64,000 nucleotides of DNA from Monodelphis domestica (lineage: Eukaryota > Chordata > Mammalia > Didelphimorphia > Didelphidae), in assembly GCF_027887165.1 (NCBI RefSeq), contig NC_077234.1, positions 162,930,877 to 162,994,876 on the forward strand, in the 5' to 3' direction. Below the pieces are notes generated by a model that did not search any database, was not told the DNA's origin, and saw only the letters and a list, made by a program, of their open reading frames with translations. Shown in pieces: positions 22,871-34,560 of this stretch. Positions within the stretch are counted from its first letter, which is position 1. Every line of letters begins with the position of its first letter. A program made the translations under genes and the position numbers.

Positions 22871-24294
22871 GGAGCTACAGCACACAATTGCTACAAACCC
22901 CACCATACACCCAAGAAGACCAGCATTGATACCACAATACAGTTCAGAGAAAGGCAGGGAAGGAAAACAATCAGATATTGCCAAAGAACCCTCAAACAAA
23001 TTCTATTAAGGCCATTACAGGGGGAGGAAATACACAATGATCTTGCAAAAGGATTTAGCTATACCACATTCTTTCTGAGCCTTCTGGGTCCATCCTCCCC
23101 CATGCATTAGGTTCTTTCATGGTCAGGGAAGCTTAAGAAGGTCAGATATCTCATAGGGAAGGTGCAAGATCCTATTCCAACACATGTCTTTGTTTTGCTG
23201 CCTTTGCTATCAGAGGCAGGGAGATGCCAATTAGCTGGGCAGCAAAATGTTTCCAGTTTATAAGTTTCCAGGCATAGAAGATTCCAGAAAAGACTCAGAG
23301 AATTTTCAATAAAGATGTCACTGTGAATGTCACAGCCAAGCCTGGTTTCCTACAGAAAGTGCCAGCTATCATTTAAAAGGCCACCAAGTCAATAAAACCA
23401 AGGGAAAACACCACTAAGCCCCTCCATCTAGTCCAGTGCTACACAAGAAATGGAAAAAAGCCATTGAGCAGACTAGCTATGGCATGCCAGAGGAGCCTGT
23501 AGTTAGCACAATCTCTGGTAAACAGGTCCTTAAGCCAGCAGGATCTCAGCCTTGGCTTGACTGAGCCAGAATAAGGGGGAAAACAGCTGCTAGTAGGACA
23601 CTGCAAAAGGGAGAAGCACATTAGGAGGACGAAAGCCTTATCCAGGCAAGGTTTGTCATGGCTGCAATTTCAAGTTCAATTCAAACAAAGTTGACTTCCA
23701 TTAGACGACTGCATAAGGAAAATGAGAGAGGGATACTCACATTTGCTCATCAGGAGACTGAGGCAAATGCCATGGAGTGAGTCAGGAAATAGTCCCTCTG
23801 AGTCCTGTCTCAGAGAAAGACACCCTTCACTGGGTCACAGACACAAAAGAGGGTAGAGTTGGAGGCTTGCTGACCCACCCAAAACTGCAGCAGTAAACAT
23901 CCACACTTAGCAGGGGCTGCCCACTCCATTCAAGGTGGAGTCTGCCCCAGCACAAAGACTCAGTCTAAGAAATGCGATTGGAAATATGAGTAAACAGAAG
24001 AAATATCTGAATATAAAAAAGTTTAATCCAGAAAAAGAGATTAAATTCAACAATATGTATAAATGGACCCTCAGATAAAAAAGAATGGCTCAGCTATAGA
24101 ACTCTGGGAATAGATGAAAGAAATGAGGTAAGAGATTAAAAAAAAAAAGGAAGCCGTGAAGGGGGAAAATGAATAATAAACAGTTTATAAGGAAGGCAAA
24201 AACATAAATCAAGTGAAGTCTCTAAAAAAAGAATATTGCAAAAAACTCAATAACTCAATGAAATGAAAATGTTAAAAGACTGAAAAATTAGAGC
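22871..24294. other. Unassigned DNA; possible L1/HAL1-like relic at the 3' part
   Basis: GC-richer than its surroundings up to about 23,960. From about 23,985 (gagtaaacagaagaaatatc) to 24,290 it is A-rich with lysine-rich broken frames, like a decayed L1 ORF1 coiled coil. This is only a guess. Confidence 0.3.
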
Positions 24295-24700
24295 ATTGGT
24301 CAATAAGCATTTATTCTGCATTCATCCTGTGTTAGCCATTATGCTAGGTGTTGGGAATGCATATGCAAAAAAACAAAAACCAAACAAACAAAAACAAAAA
24401 CAAAAACCAAACACTCTCCATTTTCAAGGAGTGTATTTTATATTGGAAGTAGGAATAGAATTAAAACAACATGTACATCTATAAGTGCATACTGAATAAA
24501 TGTACGGTCATTAGAGAGAAGGGGATCCTAAAAGATTTCATATGTATTGTGGTGCTTGAATTGGATCTGAAAGGAAGAGAAAAATACTGATGCAGAGAAC
24601 AGGGAGCATAATCCAGGCATGTGGGAAGGTCATTACAAAACCATGGAGATGGAAAGGGGATTTTAGTATTTAATAGACAATCTTCAACAATTGCATTTAG
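24295..24700 (-). mobile_element. L2 LINE 3' region
   Basis: ggtcaataagcatttattct, then gccattatgctaggtgttgg and ctccattttcaaggagtgta are the antisense L2 3' end. A CAAAAA-type run (24,366-24,412) has expanded inside it. Confidence 0.75.
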
Positions 24701-24865
24701 TAGTTAGTAGATAATCTTTAACAGTTGCTGCAGAATTGTATCATGTGTATATAATATTACTTGAGAGGTAAGAATGGCTTAACATAAAGCATTGAGAGAA
24801 ACATGGGGAAATATGTATGAAATGTTACAAAGCAAAGAAAGAAGAGCTACATATATCTATATCTA

Positions 24866-24967
24866 TATTTAGAGAGAGAGAGAGAGGTAGACAGACACAT
24901 AGATAGATAGATAGATAGATACATACATACATACATACATACATACATACATACATACATACATAGA
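24866..24967. repeat. Compound microsatellite (AG)n-(GATA)n-(ATAC)n
   Basis: AG run at about 24,871-24,887, GATA units at about 24,900-24,920, then about eleven ATAC units to 24,964. Confidence 0.95.
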
Positions 24968-25604
24968 CAAACAGACATTAATTGTCTATACATAAATAGG
25001 TTCTTAAACCAGCAGATTCTCAGCCCTGGCTGAGATATACAAAATTACTAAAAGAATAATAAAAACAACATGGAAAGACAACAAAACGTAGACCAAATAC
25101 ACAAAAACAAATTATTAAAGTTAAAGTACATATCTTTTCTTTGTGTTATCTATGAAACTAAAAACTGGCAAGTATCATCAGTCTAAAGAACTATATTTTC
25201 CAGTTTTATTTAGCAGTTTGGGTGGAATATACTTTGGGGGGATGGGGAAGAGGAATTCAGGATGATTGTTGAGAACAAAATCTGTTGTCAAAACAAAGTG
25301 CAGGAAACAATAAAACAAAACTGGTCATTATTCTGCTCCTGATGCCTTATTGTATTCTAAATGTGATTTGGAGATCATATTTTTGACCAGCTTGGAAATG
25401 AATCTCTCGTTCAGTGGGTTGATCCTTACAGTTCATCACTAGGTCCATACTCAAAGCTCTGTAAGTTGGTAGGACCTACCAGAACTTGCACTCCACTGAT
25501 GATTACTTAATTATAGAACTAACATACTTCTATGTAATAGTATTAGTTAGCTAGCTGAGCCCCCCTTTTTTGCAGATACAAAAAAGGCCTGAAGAATCCA
25601 AGAA
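24968..25604. other. Unassigned DNA
   Basis: It includes a short second copy (24,999-25,033) of the segment at 23,523-23,560. Otherwise not recognised. Confidence 0.4.
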
Positions 25605-25970
25605 TCTGATCAAACAAGCATGTAAATACTTACTATGTGTAAGTCACTGTGTCAGAGACTAGGAACACAAAAATAAAAAAAAATTTTTAAGTTTCTGTCC
25701 TCAAGGAGCTTACATTCTACTGTCAATATATAATATGTAATCAGATAAATATATAGACATGTTCATTTGATAAGGAGGAAATGAGTCCTAATAACCAAGA
25801 ATCAAGAGCATTCTCCTATGGGAAATGCCATGTGAACTAAGCCCAAACCAAGAGATTTTAGAAGATAGAAGTAAGCAAAAAGGTTCCTTCTAGACATGGG
25901 GTAGGTAGAGGGCAAGATATGGAGTGTTTAGTTTAGGGGAAAGTAAGCAGGCCAATGCAGTTGACATGCA
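25605..25970 (-). mobile_element. L2 LINE 3' region
   Basis: acttactatgtgtaagtcac, tgtcctcaaggagcttacat and later ggtagagggcaagatatgga match antisense L2. Confidence 0.7.
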
Positions 25971-26119
25971 TAGATTAGATATGGGTGCCTGGGATGGACT
26001 GAGTCCTCCTTAGTGGCCTCTCCCTTTATCATCCCTCTTTTCTCCTATTAATTTATTCTGCATTTAATTCTGAACCCAACACATTGTCTACTTGTATTTC
26101 TCAGGAAGACACACTGATG

Positions 26120-26480
26120 GAAAAGCTCTTTATCTCCCAAATGAATACAGGAAATGAATATTTTTTTCATCCATGAAGTCCTGGGCTGATGATCAAACCA
26201 AACTTTTTAGGAAACTAAATTATCTCTTCCAGGGGATTCTGCAATATTCTGGGGCTTGATATAATCAACAAAAGGTCATCCACATAGAGGAGAATTTGAA
26301 AGACCCTACTATCCAGAAGGACTCCCTCTTCCACTTGGACTCTGAACTGAATCTCTTGCACTACATCAGCAAATACTTTCAGGGTGCACACATGTACCTC
26401 TTTTATTCCAAGTCTGATGTTTATCATCAAAGGGTCATTGAACTGGATTGTTCCTATTCTTATTTTTTTTTAAGGAACAC
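26120..26480 (-). mobile_element. LINE reverse-transcriptase relic (L1-like)
   Basis: The minus frame 26,215-26,430 contains LLYVDDLLLIISSP, a (Y/F)xDD catalytic box, preceded by LKVFADVVQEI, which aligns by position with the L1 'LEILATAIRE' segment before FADD. Flanking minus frames are broken. It is far more diverged than the other L1 copies. A retroviral pol origin is less likely because the upstream and downstream contexts are LINE-like. Confidence 0.5.
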
Positions 26481-26774
26481 TAAAAAATCTTGATAAAAGT
26501 ATGTGAGTCATCTGGCTGAAAGAGAGCTTTGAAGGTGGAATTTTGCTATATTAAATCATTTTTCATAAAAAATGATAACAGTGCGGTCTTATATTCTGTA
26601 CATCTTTCAATCAATGGGGTGATTCAATTGTAGAATATCACTTGTGAAAGCCTGCCTTTTCTCAGCTTATACATTTGGTCGCACTAACTTCAATGCTTCT
26701 AGAGATGTGTCTCAAAGATTTTTTACAGATGGAAAAGTAGGCATATAGGTCAGTGGTTTCTGCTGGTCTGTTAG

Positions 26775-26831
<57 letters not shown>

Positions 26832-27179
26832 TAAGGATTCATCCCGTCAGTTCATTGCAATTTACTTCTTTCTTCTGATTTACTTTATAGCAAGAATTTC
26901 AAGATTGTTATGATTCAACTCCTCCAGTAGTATGTCCATTTGGGGTCCATTGGACCAAGCTCTCACTTTTGGAGCAATTATGAAATGTTTAGAGAAACAT
27001 GAAATATTTTATAGACAGTCTAAAAACTGTGATTTTTAGCACCCTTTGACCTTTTTCTGATACTCTCCTATATCACCGTAGACATAGAAGGGAGCCTAAG
27101 GACCTAAGAGCCACTTTGTCTTTATTTTATGGGTTTGAATATAACTATACTCATATGTGCTTTTTCCTCTGATGCAACC
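26481..27179. other. Unassigned DNA, possibly more of the RT relic
   Basis: It contains the GT microsatellite. 26,500-27,000 may be the upstream part of the minus-strand LINE, but no motif is clear. Confidence 0.35.
26778..26829. repeat. (GT)n microsatellite
   Basis: About 25 uninterrupted GT units. Confidence 0.97.
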
Positions 27180-27292
27180 TCAGCTTTGAGAACAGGGATT
27201 GTTTCATTTACATTTTTATCTATCCAGTACCTATCACACTGGCTTGCAGTATAATAGCATTTAATAAATACCTGCTGATTGATTGATTCTTA
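27180..27292 (+). mobile_element. L2 LINE 3' end
   Basis: gagaacagggattgtttcat, tatccagtacctatcacact and taataaatacctgctgattg. Confidence 0.75.
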
Positions 27293-27691
27293 AAAAATAC
27301 AAATGCAAACTTGACTGAGACCAGAAGGATTCTAAGATAGTATAATGTCACCCTTATATGTCAGGAGCTGCTAAGGTGTTATAGATGAGTTTCCTTTAGG
27401 TTGTTGTATTAATGATCTCTCTTTGTAATATAAAAAGTGAAATGAGGTCATTACATTAGCATTAGTCTTTAAGCCAAGATTTATTACAAAAATTTGAACT
27501 AAAAATGTCTTCCAGTTGAACAAAGAACATTTTGCTTTGTCCAACATAAAATGAAATTTCTTCATATATTCCATTTTCCAATTAGATTGATTAATGCTCT
27601 CTTGTTTAACAGTGACTCATCACAGGAACTTAAATAACTCCATCAGCATTCTTCAAAGTTGGGGAGAGATTATAATGATTTGTAGAATTGT

Positions 27692-27800
27692 ATAGTAGAA
27701 AAGAATGCTGCTATGGAGTCAGGATACCCAAGTTCAAATCCTGGCCCTACTGCTTAGTAATCAATATGATCTTGGGTAAGTCATTTAATCTCTCTTAGTC
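27692..27800 (+). mobile_element. MIR-like SINE, 5' part
   Basis: gagtcaggatacccaagttc, aaatcctggccctac and gatcttgggtaagtcattta. It continues at 27,993. Confidence 0.7.
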
Positions 27801-27992
27801 TCTTGGATTCACAGTTAGAAGGGACTTTAGAGGTCATTTAGTCAAAACCACTTACTTTTCTATTAAGGGAAATGAGGTCAAGAGAAGTTGAGAGACTCAA
27901 ATGCCCAAAATAATAGTCAATAAGGGTTAGGAGTAAGATTTAAACTCTTATCCTGCTGATTTCAAGCCCAAGACCCTATACACTACAATACA
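27801..27992 (-). mobile_element. MIR/THER SINE nested in a MIR SINE
   Basis: Antisense terminal gattcacagttagaagggac, ggtcatttagtcaaaaccac and aagatttaaactcttatcct. It interrupts the plus-strand MIR. Confidence 0.65.
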
Positions 27993-28072
27993 CTCAAGTT
28001 TTTTCATTTAGAAAATAAGGGGGCTGAACTAGATCTATGTAGTCCCTTCTAAATATATATCTGTAATCTCCT
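27993..28072 (+). mobile_element. MIR-like SINE, 3' part
   Basis: ttttcatttagaaaataagg, gggctgaactagatctatgt and ccttctaaatatatatctgt complete the element at 27,692. Confidence 0.6.
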
Positions 28073-29012
28073 AATATATCTATTTAAAAGGATAAATAGA
28101 GATACTGAGAGAATTTGACTTCGGTTACTCAGTGATCCTTTGAAAAATAGAAATCAAGTATCCTACTTACAAATTTGGTGGCCTCACCTGAAGTAAACCA
28201 CACTGTCATTTGAAACAATGCCAGCAATAAAGGCAGTTTATCCAATTGGTCCCAGACCAAATTCTAGTGAATAAACATACCCACTAGGATTCTCATATTC
28301 TATCTGCTAAAAATGAAGAAAGCCTGTAAGGTCAAAATTGTATATATTTCACCCAAATTATTTCTTTGTATTCAGTGTTATCAGAACATATTTCTTTATA
28401 AGAACACTTATCACATGTTTCATTTTAAAAAGTAAGCTCTTCTGCTAGCATGTAAATTGGCCTTATTAGTTTCTACAAAGAATAGAGATAGCAAAATAAT
28501 ATTCATCCTTGAAAGTGTTAAATTCACAGTGTGCTTTATTTTTAATTCCTTCATCAGCATGGATCCATATGGACACATCAGTTGCTTGAAAAATGATTGT
28601 CATCTTTCTCAGCAGTTCTGATAGGAGTCCTATTTTTAACTCCAATCTAAAATATGTTAAGGGCTGCCATCTAGTGTTCCGAAATTAACATTTAAAATTT
28701 ACCAAAAACATCCCTGCTCCCCAAATGTGATTTGACATCTATGTACCAACTTCGAATTCTAAAGGAGACTTGAAATCAGGAAGCATATATTTTATTCAGA
28801 AGAAAGGCAAGATTAAAAAGAAAAACTTTCCATGATATTTCACACCTGACTCATTGCTACCTAGAGTAATTCACTTAATTCCTTAGTTATTACCTATTCC
28901 TTTTTGGAGCGTTGGCATAGCAAAGTCAATTACAACTCTTGCTCATTTGCAATAAATGTACTACAGGTTAGGAAACTTGGCTAACAGCAAAGGTTCAGTC
29001 TTTTCCAACAGA
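28073..29012. other. Unassigned DNA
   Basis: Nothing recognised. Confidence 0.4.
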
Positions 29013-29228
29013 TTAGACAGATAGAAAAACAGACAGACAGACATAGAGATGGAAAGAAAATGGATGGAGAGATAGATGGTTCATTAGATAGATAAAAGAA
29101 AGAACAACAGACAAATAAGTAATACACAGATGATGAATGAATAGATGGGGAGCTAGAAACAGAATTACAAACAATAAATAGGTAAATAGATAAACAAATA
29201 GAGAAATAGACAAAGAGAAAGACAGAAT
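29013..29228. repeat. Degenerate (GATA)/(GACA)n tetranucleotide array
   Basis: Imperfect GATA, GACA and AATA units over about 215 bp. ORFs here are repeat artefacts. Confidence 0.85.
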
Positions 29229-29694
29229 GAGTCAGGGATGTACTAGAGTCAATTCTTCATGCTTCAGTAGAGACAATTATTAAATATTCAATATGGGTAT
29301 TTATATCTCCAAAATCGGGGTCCAATGTATCATTCTGTCATTTGTCTAGACTTAAGAAAATGATGGAGAAATTGTTAACAATGCAGATTAAACTAAAAAA
29401 ATGTGTCATGAATTTCTTTTTCAGAGATCCAGTTTTTATAGGAGTCCTTGTCAAGTGCTAAAATAAAACAGGGGAAGTAGAGAAGGGAGAGAGAGGGAGG
29501 GGAGATATGATACAGAGTATGGTATATAGGAATATGGAATATGGTATAGAGGTAACTGGAAATTGTGTGAAAGTCTGGTTCTAGGCAAAGCAATGCAAGG
29601 GCTCACCTATCAAAGGTCCCAGTTTCCCCAAAATAGGACCAGTTTTACTGACAAGCAAACTAAATGATCTCCAAATAATTCAGATTGGCATAAT
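29229..29694. other. Unassigned DNA
   Basis: It contains short repeated 'atggtatatagg/atggaatatgg' units near 29,518-29,548. Nothing else recognised. Confidence 0.4.
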
Positions 29695-29830
29695 AATACA
29701 AACTTTAAATAACACTTTCCCCACCATGAGGAAGATAATGCAAGTATCATCAATTCCATTTTATAGATGAAGTTCAGAAAGATTAAGTGACTTGTCCAAG
29801 ATTACACAGCAAATGAGAGAGAAAAGTTAA
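29695..29830 (-). mobile_element. MIR-like SINE
   Basis: ccattttatagatgaagttc, then agtgacttgtccaagattac is the antisense CORE. Confidence 0.7.
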
Positions 29831-29935
29831 ATGCAATCTCAGGAGGCTATTTAAGTCTCAAGTCCAATACACATTCAATATTATTATATATAGTATGCAG
29901 TAAAACATATAATGTGTATTATATACACATTCAGT

Positions 29936-29963
29936 ATTTTATATATATATATATATATATATA
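29936..29963. repeat. (AT)n microsatellite
   Basis: Uninterrupted AT/TA run. Confidence 0.9.
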
Positions 29964-31374
29964 ACACATTATTCCATGTTGGCTTATATTTACAAGTTGT
30001 AATTTTAGGATAAATGGGGGAAGGATTCCTCAAATTCTTCCCCAATTATTGACTGTTCACTTTATTATGGCACTCCCATCCATTAATTTAACATCATGCA
30101 GACACCATTTATGTGCATATCTTGTTTTAGCTCATAAACCAAATTGTATTTATTACAAAAACTTCCACAAAATGCAATAAAGAATAGAACACAAAACAAA
30201 GTCCTATAATCAGTTTAGTCCCTATTAGTCTATAAAAACTAAAATAAATATCCTTCAAAGACAGCTGCCATGAGAAAGAAGGAAGATTTTCAGAGTAGAC
30301 AAATTAGGTAAATGAAAATATGCTTCTCCCACCACAATTCTTCCTTCCACATCTATTCTCACATTTTCCAAGACCCATATTTATATATATATATGTATAT
30401 ATATATGTATCTTTACATTTATATATATATGTGTGTAAAGAGATATCTCTATATATGTATGCGTGTGTGACTACATATATATAGTCACACACACATACAG
30501 ACCTCTGGGAACCCGTCAACAGAAAATAATTTCAGAGGTCAAGGTCAGGAAGGTCATCTAGATTTCTAAAACTCTATGGGTTCAAAATACTCTTGGCATC
30601 CTGGAGGAAATTAATTAGAAAGTCGTTTGGGTCTTTTGCTTTATGAAGTAGTTTGTAGATTCAAAAGAGACTGAGATATTTTAGCATAGATGAATCTAGC
30701 TCTTCAAGAGGACTAAAACATTTTTTATTGTACTTGGTTCACTGAGAGCTGAAATTTAACTATCAATTGCTATAACCCCTCTGAAGGTCTTGCTGGTCCC
30801 ACGTATGAAATTAAGATAATATATTCTCTTTCCTCTAAACTCTCATTGAAATGTTTACTACTCTGTTGACTAACAAGTTCTGTTTTGGATTATAGATTGT
30901 TGGGCATTTTTGTATGTATCATGTAGGTTATATAGTCCTTTAGAAAAGGAATCAGCCTTAATTATCTTGGTTTCTTCCATAGTGTTTTTCACTTAATAAA
31001 TACTTAAATAAAAAACTTCATTAAATTGAATTGAATTTTACAGTGGGAACTTGTGCTTACTGGACAGGGATTCAGACTTTCTCTTCTATTATTCTCTTCA
31101 TTCAATAAGCACTTAAGTAAAAGAAATTACTGAGATTTCACTGATCAATTTGAGGAATTCCCCAACATCTAGGTGAAATTTTAGAGCAAGAGTCATAGCT
31201 TAGAGGTAGAGAATGGACACCTCTTCAGAGAATGTGGGAATGCCCACTGATTTCTCACCTAGAACTTCTAAATGACTTTTTGAAAATCGATCATCTTTTC
31301 CTCCATGGTCTATAAAATAAAGCTGCTCACCACAAATGAATATCCTCAGAGACTGTGTGTGAGATACGTAATAG
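29964..31374. other. Unassigned DNA with an AT/GT low-complexity block
   Basis: 30,379-30,499 is a TATATG/TGTG tract that ends in a hairpin-forming inverted repeat (see findings). 30,940-31,030 may be an L2 tail. Confidence 0.4.
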
Positions 31375-31520
31375 CTTACTATACTTGGTGTCAGGAAGAT
31401 CCTGGTTCAAATCTTGCTTTAGATGAACTCTGTGACTCAGTTTCCCCCATAAAAATAAGGAAGTTTAGAATATTGGCTTCTAAAGTTCATTCTAATTTTG
31501 ATTCTTTAATTTTTGGTTTC
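31375..31520 (+). mobile_element. MIR-like SINE (degraded)
   Basis: gtcaggaagatcctggttca, aatcttgctttag and actctgtgactcagtttccc. Confidence 0.55.
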
Positions 31521-34144
31521 TATGTGAAAAGGACAACAGGGCCATACATTACTTGCCTTAGCCACTTGTGCTCCCAAGTACTTTGAGTTTACCATTCCCA
31601 CTGAGTCTGTATGTATTTGTGAAGGAAATGTGCCCCAAGTTTATTAGGGGAAGATATTTTCTAATGACTTCTTACTATATCATCTTCATCAATATTTACC
31701 TTATAGAAGGTGTGTTTACTGAATGACTATTAAAAATAAACACACTGGAAGCAGTTATAGTTTTAAGAGTGCTGAACACAGTGTCCTAAAGTTACTCCAT
31801 GGGGACCCAACCTGAAACCTTCAAGTATAAAGGCAAAGCTGGAAAGGTAGCCCCAGAGGAGTACTATATAATAGGAGTTTCATTTGAAATCTATTTGGGT
31901 ACCTTATACAACTGTACAGATATAGTAAAGAGCCTCCAACTGGGATTTTCATACTTAGATGCTTCGTGTTTAAGGGATTCACTAGAGAAAAACTAACAAT
32001 TTCTTCCCCTTTGCTTTCAGACTATAATTAGACCATTTTCTAGTGTGCTTCTTTATAGGTCAGCCACATCTTATGTCGATTGGCTGACTACTGAAGGTAA
32101 GGGCAGCAGTAAGGGCTTATAAACTATAGTTTTAGGAGGGAAGACCCACAAAATACCATGAATATTGAATTAGGCATCCTCTGGGGACCCAGCCTGAAAA
32201 CATTTGAGTGCTAAATTGGGGGAAAAGAGATGCTACATTAATCCTTTGCTTCTTCTGCATATCTGTAGGTGAAATAAAGGACAACCAGTGCCTTGTATGC
32301 ATGTGGTACCTTGAGTGGTTTATAGGAGTTTAATCCATATTGGAGAAAACATAGAAAAAACTAAAAGGAGAGAATAGTGGAAATTTTTCTTGTATCAAAT
32401 GAGAACAATGAGCCAAAGAAAAGTAATGTTTTTGGTAACATTCCCCATAATTGAATTCAGAGTCTCTAGCTCATGAATTACACAAAAATATTATAACTGG
32501 TGACTTTAGAGCTGCCCTTCTTTATTCATATTCATATAAAGCCCCAGTCTGTTCTTCTTGCTTCTTCCTTCGGCTCCCTTTTTCTCCCTCCTGATTCTCC
32601 TCTGCTTCATCACCCCTGTTGCATCTCCCTATTCTTACCCCATTTCTGAAATTCCTCTCCATCACCACTCTTGTCAGGTCATGTGGTCACCATGTGCAGA
32701 GCAGGACTGGACTTTGGTCCTTCTGCCTTTGGAGCTCAACTTCCTTTTATTTCTCAGCAATAGTTATATCATCTTCAGTATCATCATTTCCCAAAATTCC
32801 TTTCTTTTTCATTGTATTGGTCAAAGAAACTGTGGCTCTCCTCTGATGTCTTGGATGTGATCAGGCTTTGTATCTTCACCAACACAAAAACCCTGATTGA
32901 GCCAGAAATCCTGAGTCAGAGCTTTCTGCTACAATTCCTCCGCCTCCTGCATCCCTCTTTTTGAGGACCACTTCTCTCAGGGAGGAATCTCTTCCTGTTA
33001 AAACTGCTGGTAGATCACATTCCTAATGATGGCTTAGTCAGTCCCATGACCACTTACTACCTGCTAGGTCAAAAAAAATCATTTCTACAATCGAGGCTGA
33101 TGAGTCAGTCAGGGCTATGGAGAAGAGAGAGTCTGGAATGGAAGAAAGGGGATATAGAAGAAGAAATCTGCTGTAGGTATCAGGTTATTCAACCATTTAT
33201 CCCCCCAACTCTTCTATCCCCTAATAAAAATAGCCCTGGTGTTTTAAAATAAGAAGCAGCCAAGGAAATGTTTAAGTATTAAAAATCAGCAGATGAATGA
33301 GGGAAGAAGCATGGCATTAAAGATGAAAAATTAGATTTGTGCTGTTTAGAAAAGGGAAATTTTCCCATCAGTGGAATATTAATCTATACCCTCTTTTGGT
33401 ACCTCAAGACAACCTATGAATTTTAAAGGAAAAAATTGTTTGGTCTTAAGACAAACTACAAACTTGCTCCCCCCAACCCCCTTGCTAAAGCAACTTGGAG
33501 ACAAGTTCTTTATATATCTGTAAACAAGCCTCTGGGGTGGTGAAGTAATTAAATGAGCTAGGGAAAACCATGTGGAGAAAAATGTACATGTGATACGGAG
33601 CCATTCTAAACCATTGGAAATGATTCCCGATGTCTGGAAGCCCCACCTCTTGTCTGGACTGAGGTTGGAATCCTCCAGTCAAAGAGACTGAAGAAAGGGA
33701 CTCCATAACGAACATAAGTTGACAGAAGAAAGGAAATCCCTCTCTTCCCTTGGAATCCTGGATGGAGGAGGAGCATGGTCTGGTGTGGTGAGAAAGCTGC
33801 TAAGAGAGCAGCCAGCCATTATGAAAAATTTAATGAAAAATTAAAATAGCCTTCACATAGGAACAACTATGTTCACAGCCATCTTGCCCTGTTCCTGAAT
33901 AACCAGCAAACTGTCACTGGATTTTTGCTATCTTCCCTAACAATAGATGATTGAGAAAGAATTTCCATCCTTATCCCTTGAGCTGCCAGGAATACTATCG
34001 GACCTTACATCCTTGTACCAGAACAGGTGCACCCCACGCTCATCTCAGCCCTCCAAACCTCCTTGGGATAAGGGTCTGATTATTACTAAGAACCACCACC
34101 TGTAGATTAAAGGAGTCTCTAAAAAAAAAAGGTATCACCAAACT
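31521..34144. other. Unassigned intergenic DNA
   Basis: No family recognised. 32,540-32,990 is pyrimidine-rich with a 100-codon frame (32,558-32,860), hydrophobic and without motif. 33,450-34,130 has slightly higher GC. 31,756-31,820 and 32,127-32,205 share short similar blocks (tatagttttaRg, tggggaccca.cctgaaa). Confidence 0.4.
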
Positions 34145-34250
34145 TCTGAAGGATGGAAGAATCAGAACAGAACCATCATGAGCTGGTCTACAAACCATAT
34201 TTCCAGATAAATGAATTGGTTCTGCCACTAACCAGGTGACTTGAGGTGTA
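34145..34250 (+). mobile_element. MIR-like SINE, 5' part
   Basis: aattggttctgccactaacc and aggtgacttgagg resemble the MIR core. It is continued after the inserted SINE by 34,484-34,560 (tttcctctaaagtaaaatga). Confidence 0.45.
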
Positions 34251-34483
34251 TTGTTCTTGTTCAGTCATTTCCATCATGTCTGACTCTTCATGACCCCCTT
34301 TGGAGTTTTCTTGGCAAAGATCCTAGAGTGGTTCACCATTCTTTTCGAGGAAATTCAAGCAAATAGGGGTAAGTGACTTACCTAGAGCTAGTACATGTCT
34401 GAGGCCAGATTTGAACTCATGGAGATGAGACTTCCTGACTCTGATGGTGTCACTCTATCCACTATGTCCCCTAGCTGCTGCCC
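34251..34483 (-). mobile_element. tRNA-derived CORE-SINE (MAR1/WSINE-like)
   Basis: Antisense tail ttgttcttgttcagtcattt, then catgtctgactcttcatgac; head gggcagcagctaggggacat. Confidence 0.85.
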
Positions 34484-34560
34484 TTAGATACTTTACTTGA
34501 ATTTCCTCTAAAGTAAAATGAGATGGCCTCTTCTTACTGGTAGCATCCAGAACTACTGAC

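Noticed and set aside
24900..24967. Regular repeats resembling an array
   Set aside because: Tetranucleotide microsatellite without spacers; not CRISPR.
32558..32860. 100-codon hydrophobic ORF
   Set aside because: Pyrimidine-rich DNA naturally gives Leu/Ser/Phe frames; no signal of selection visible.
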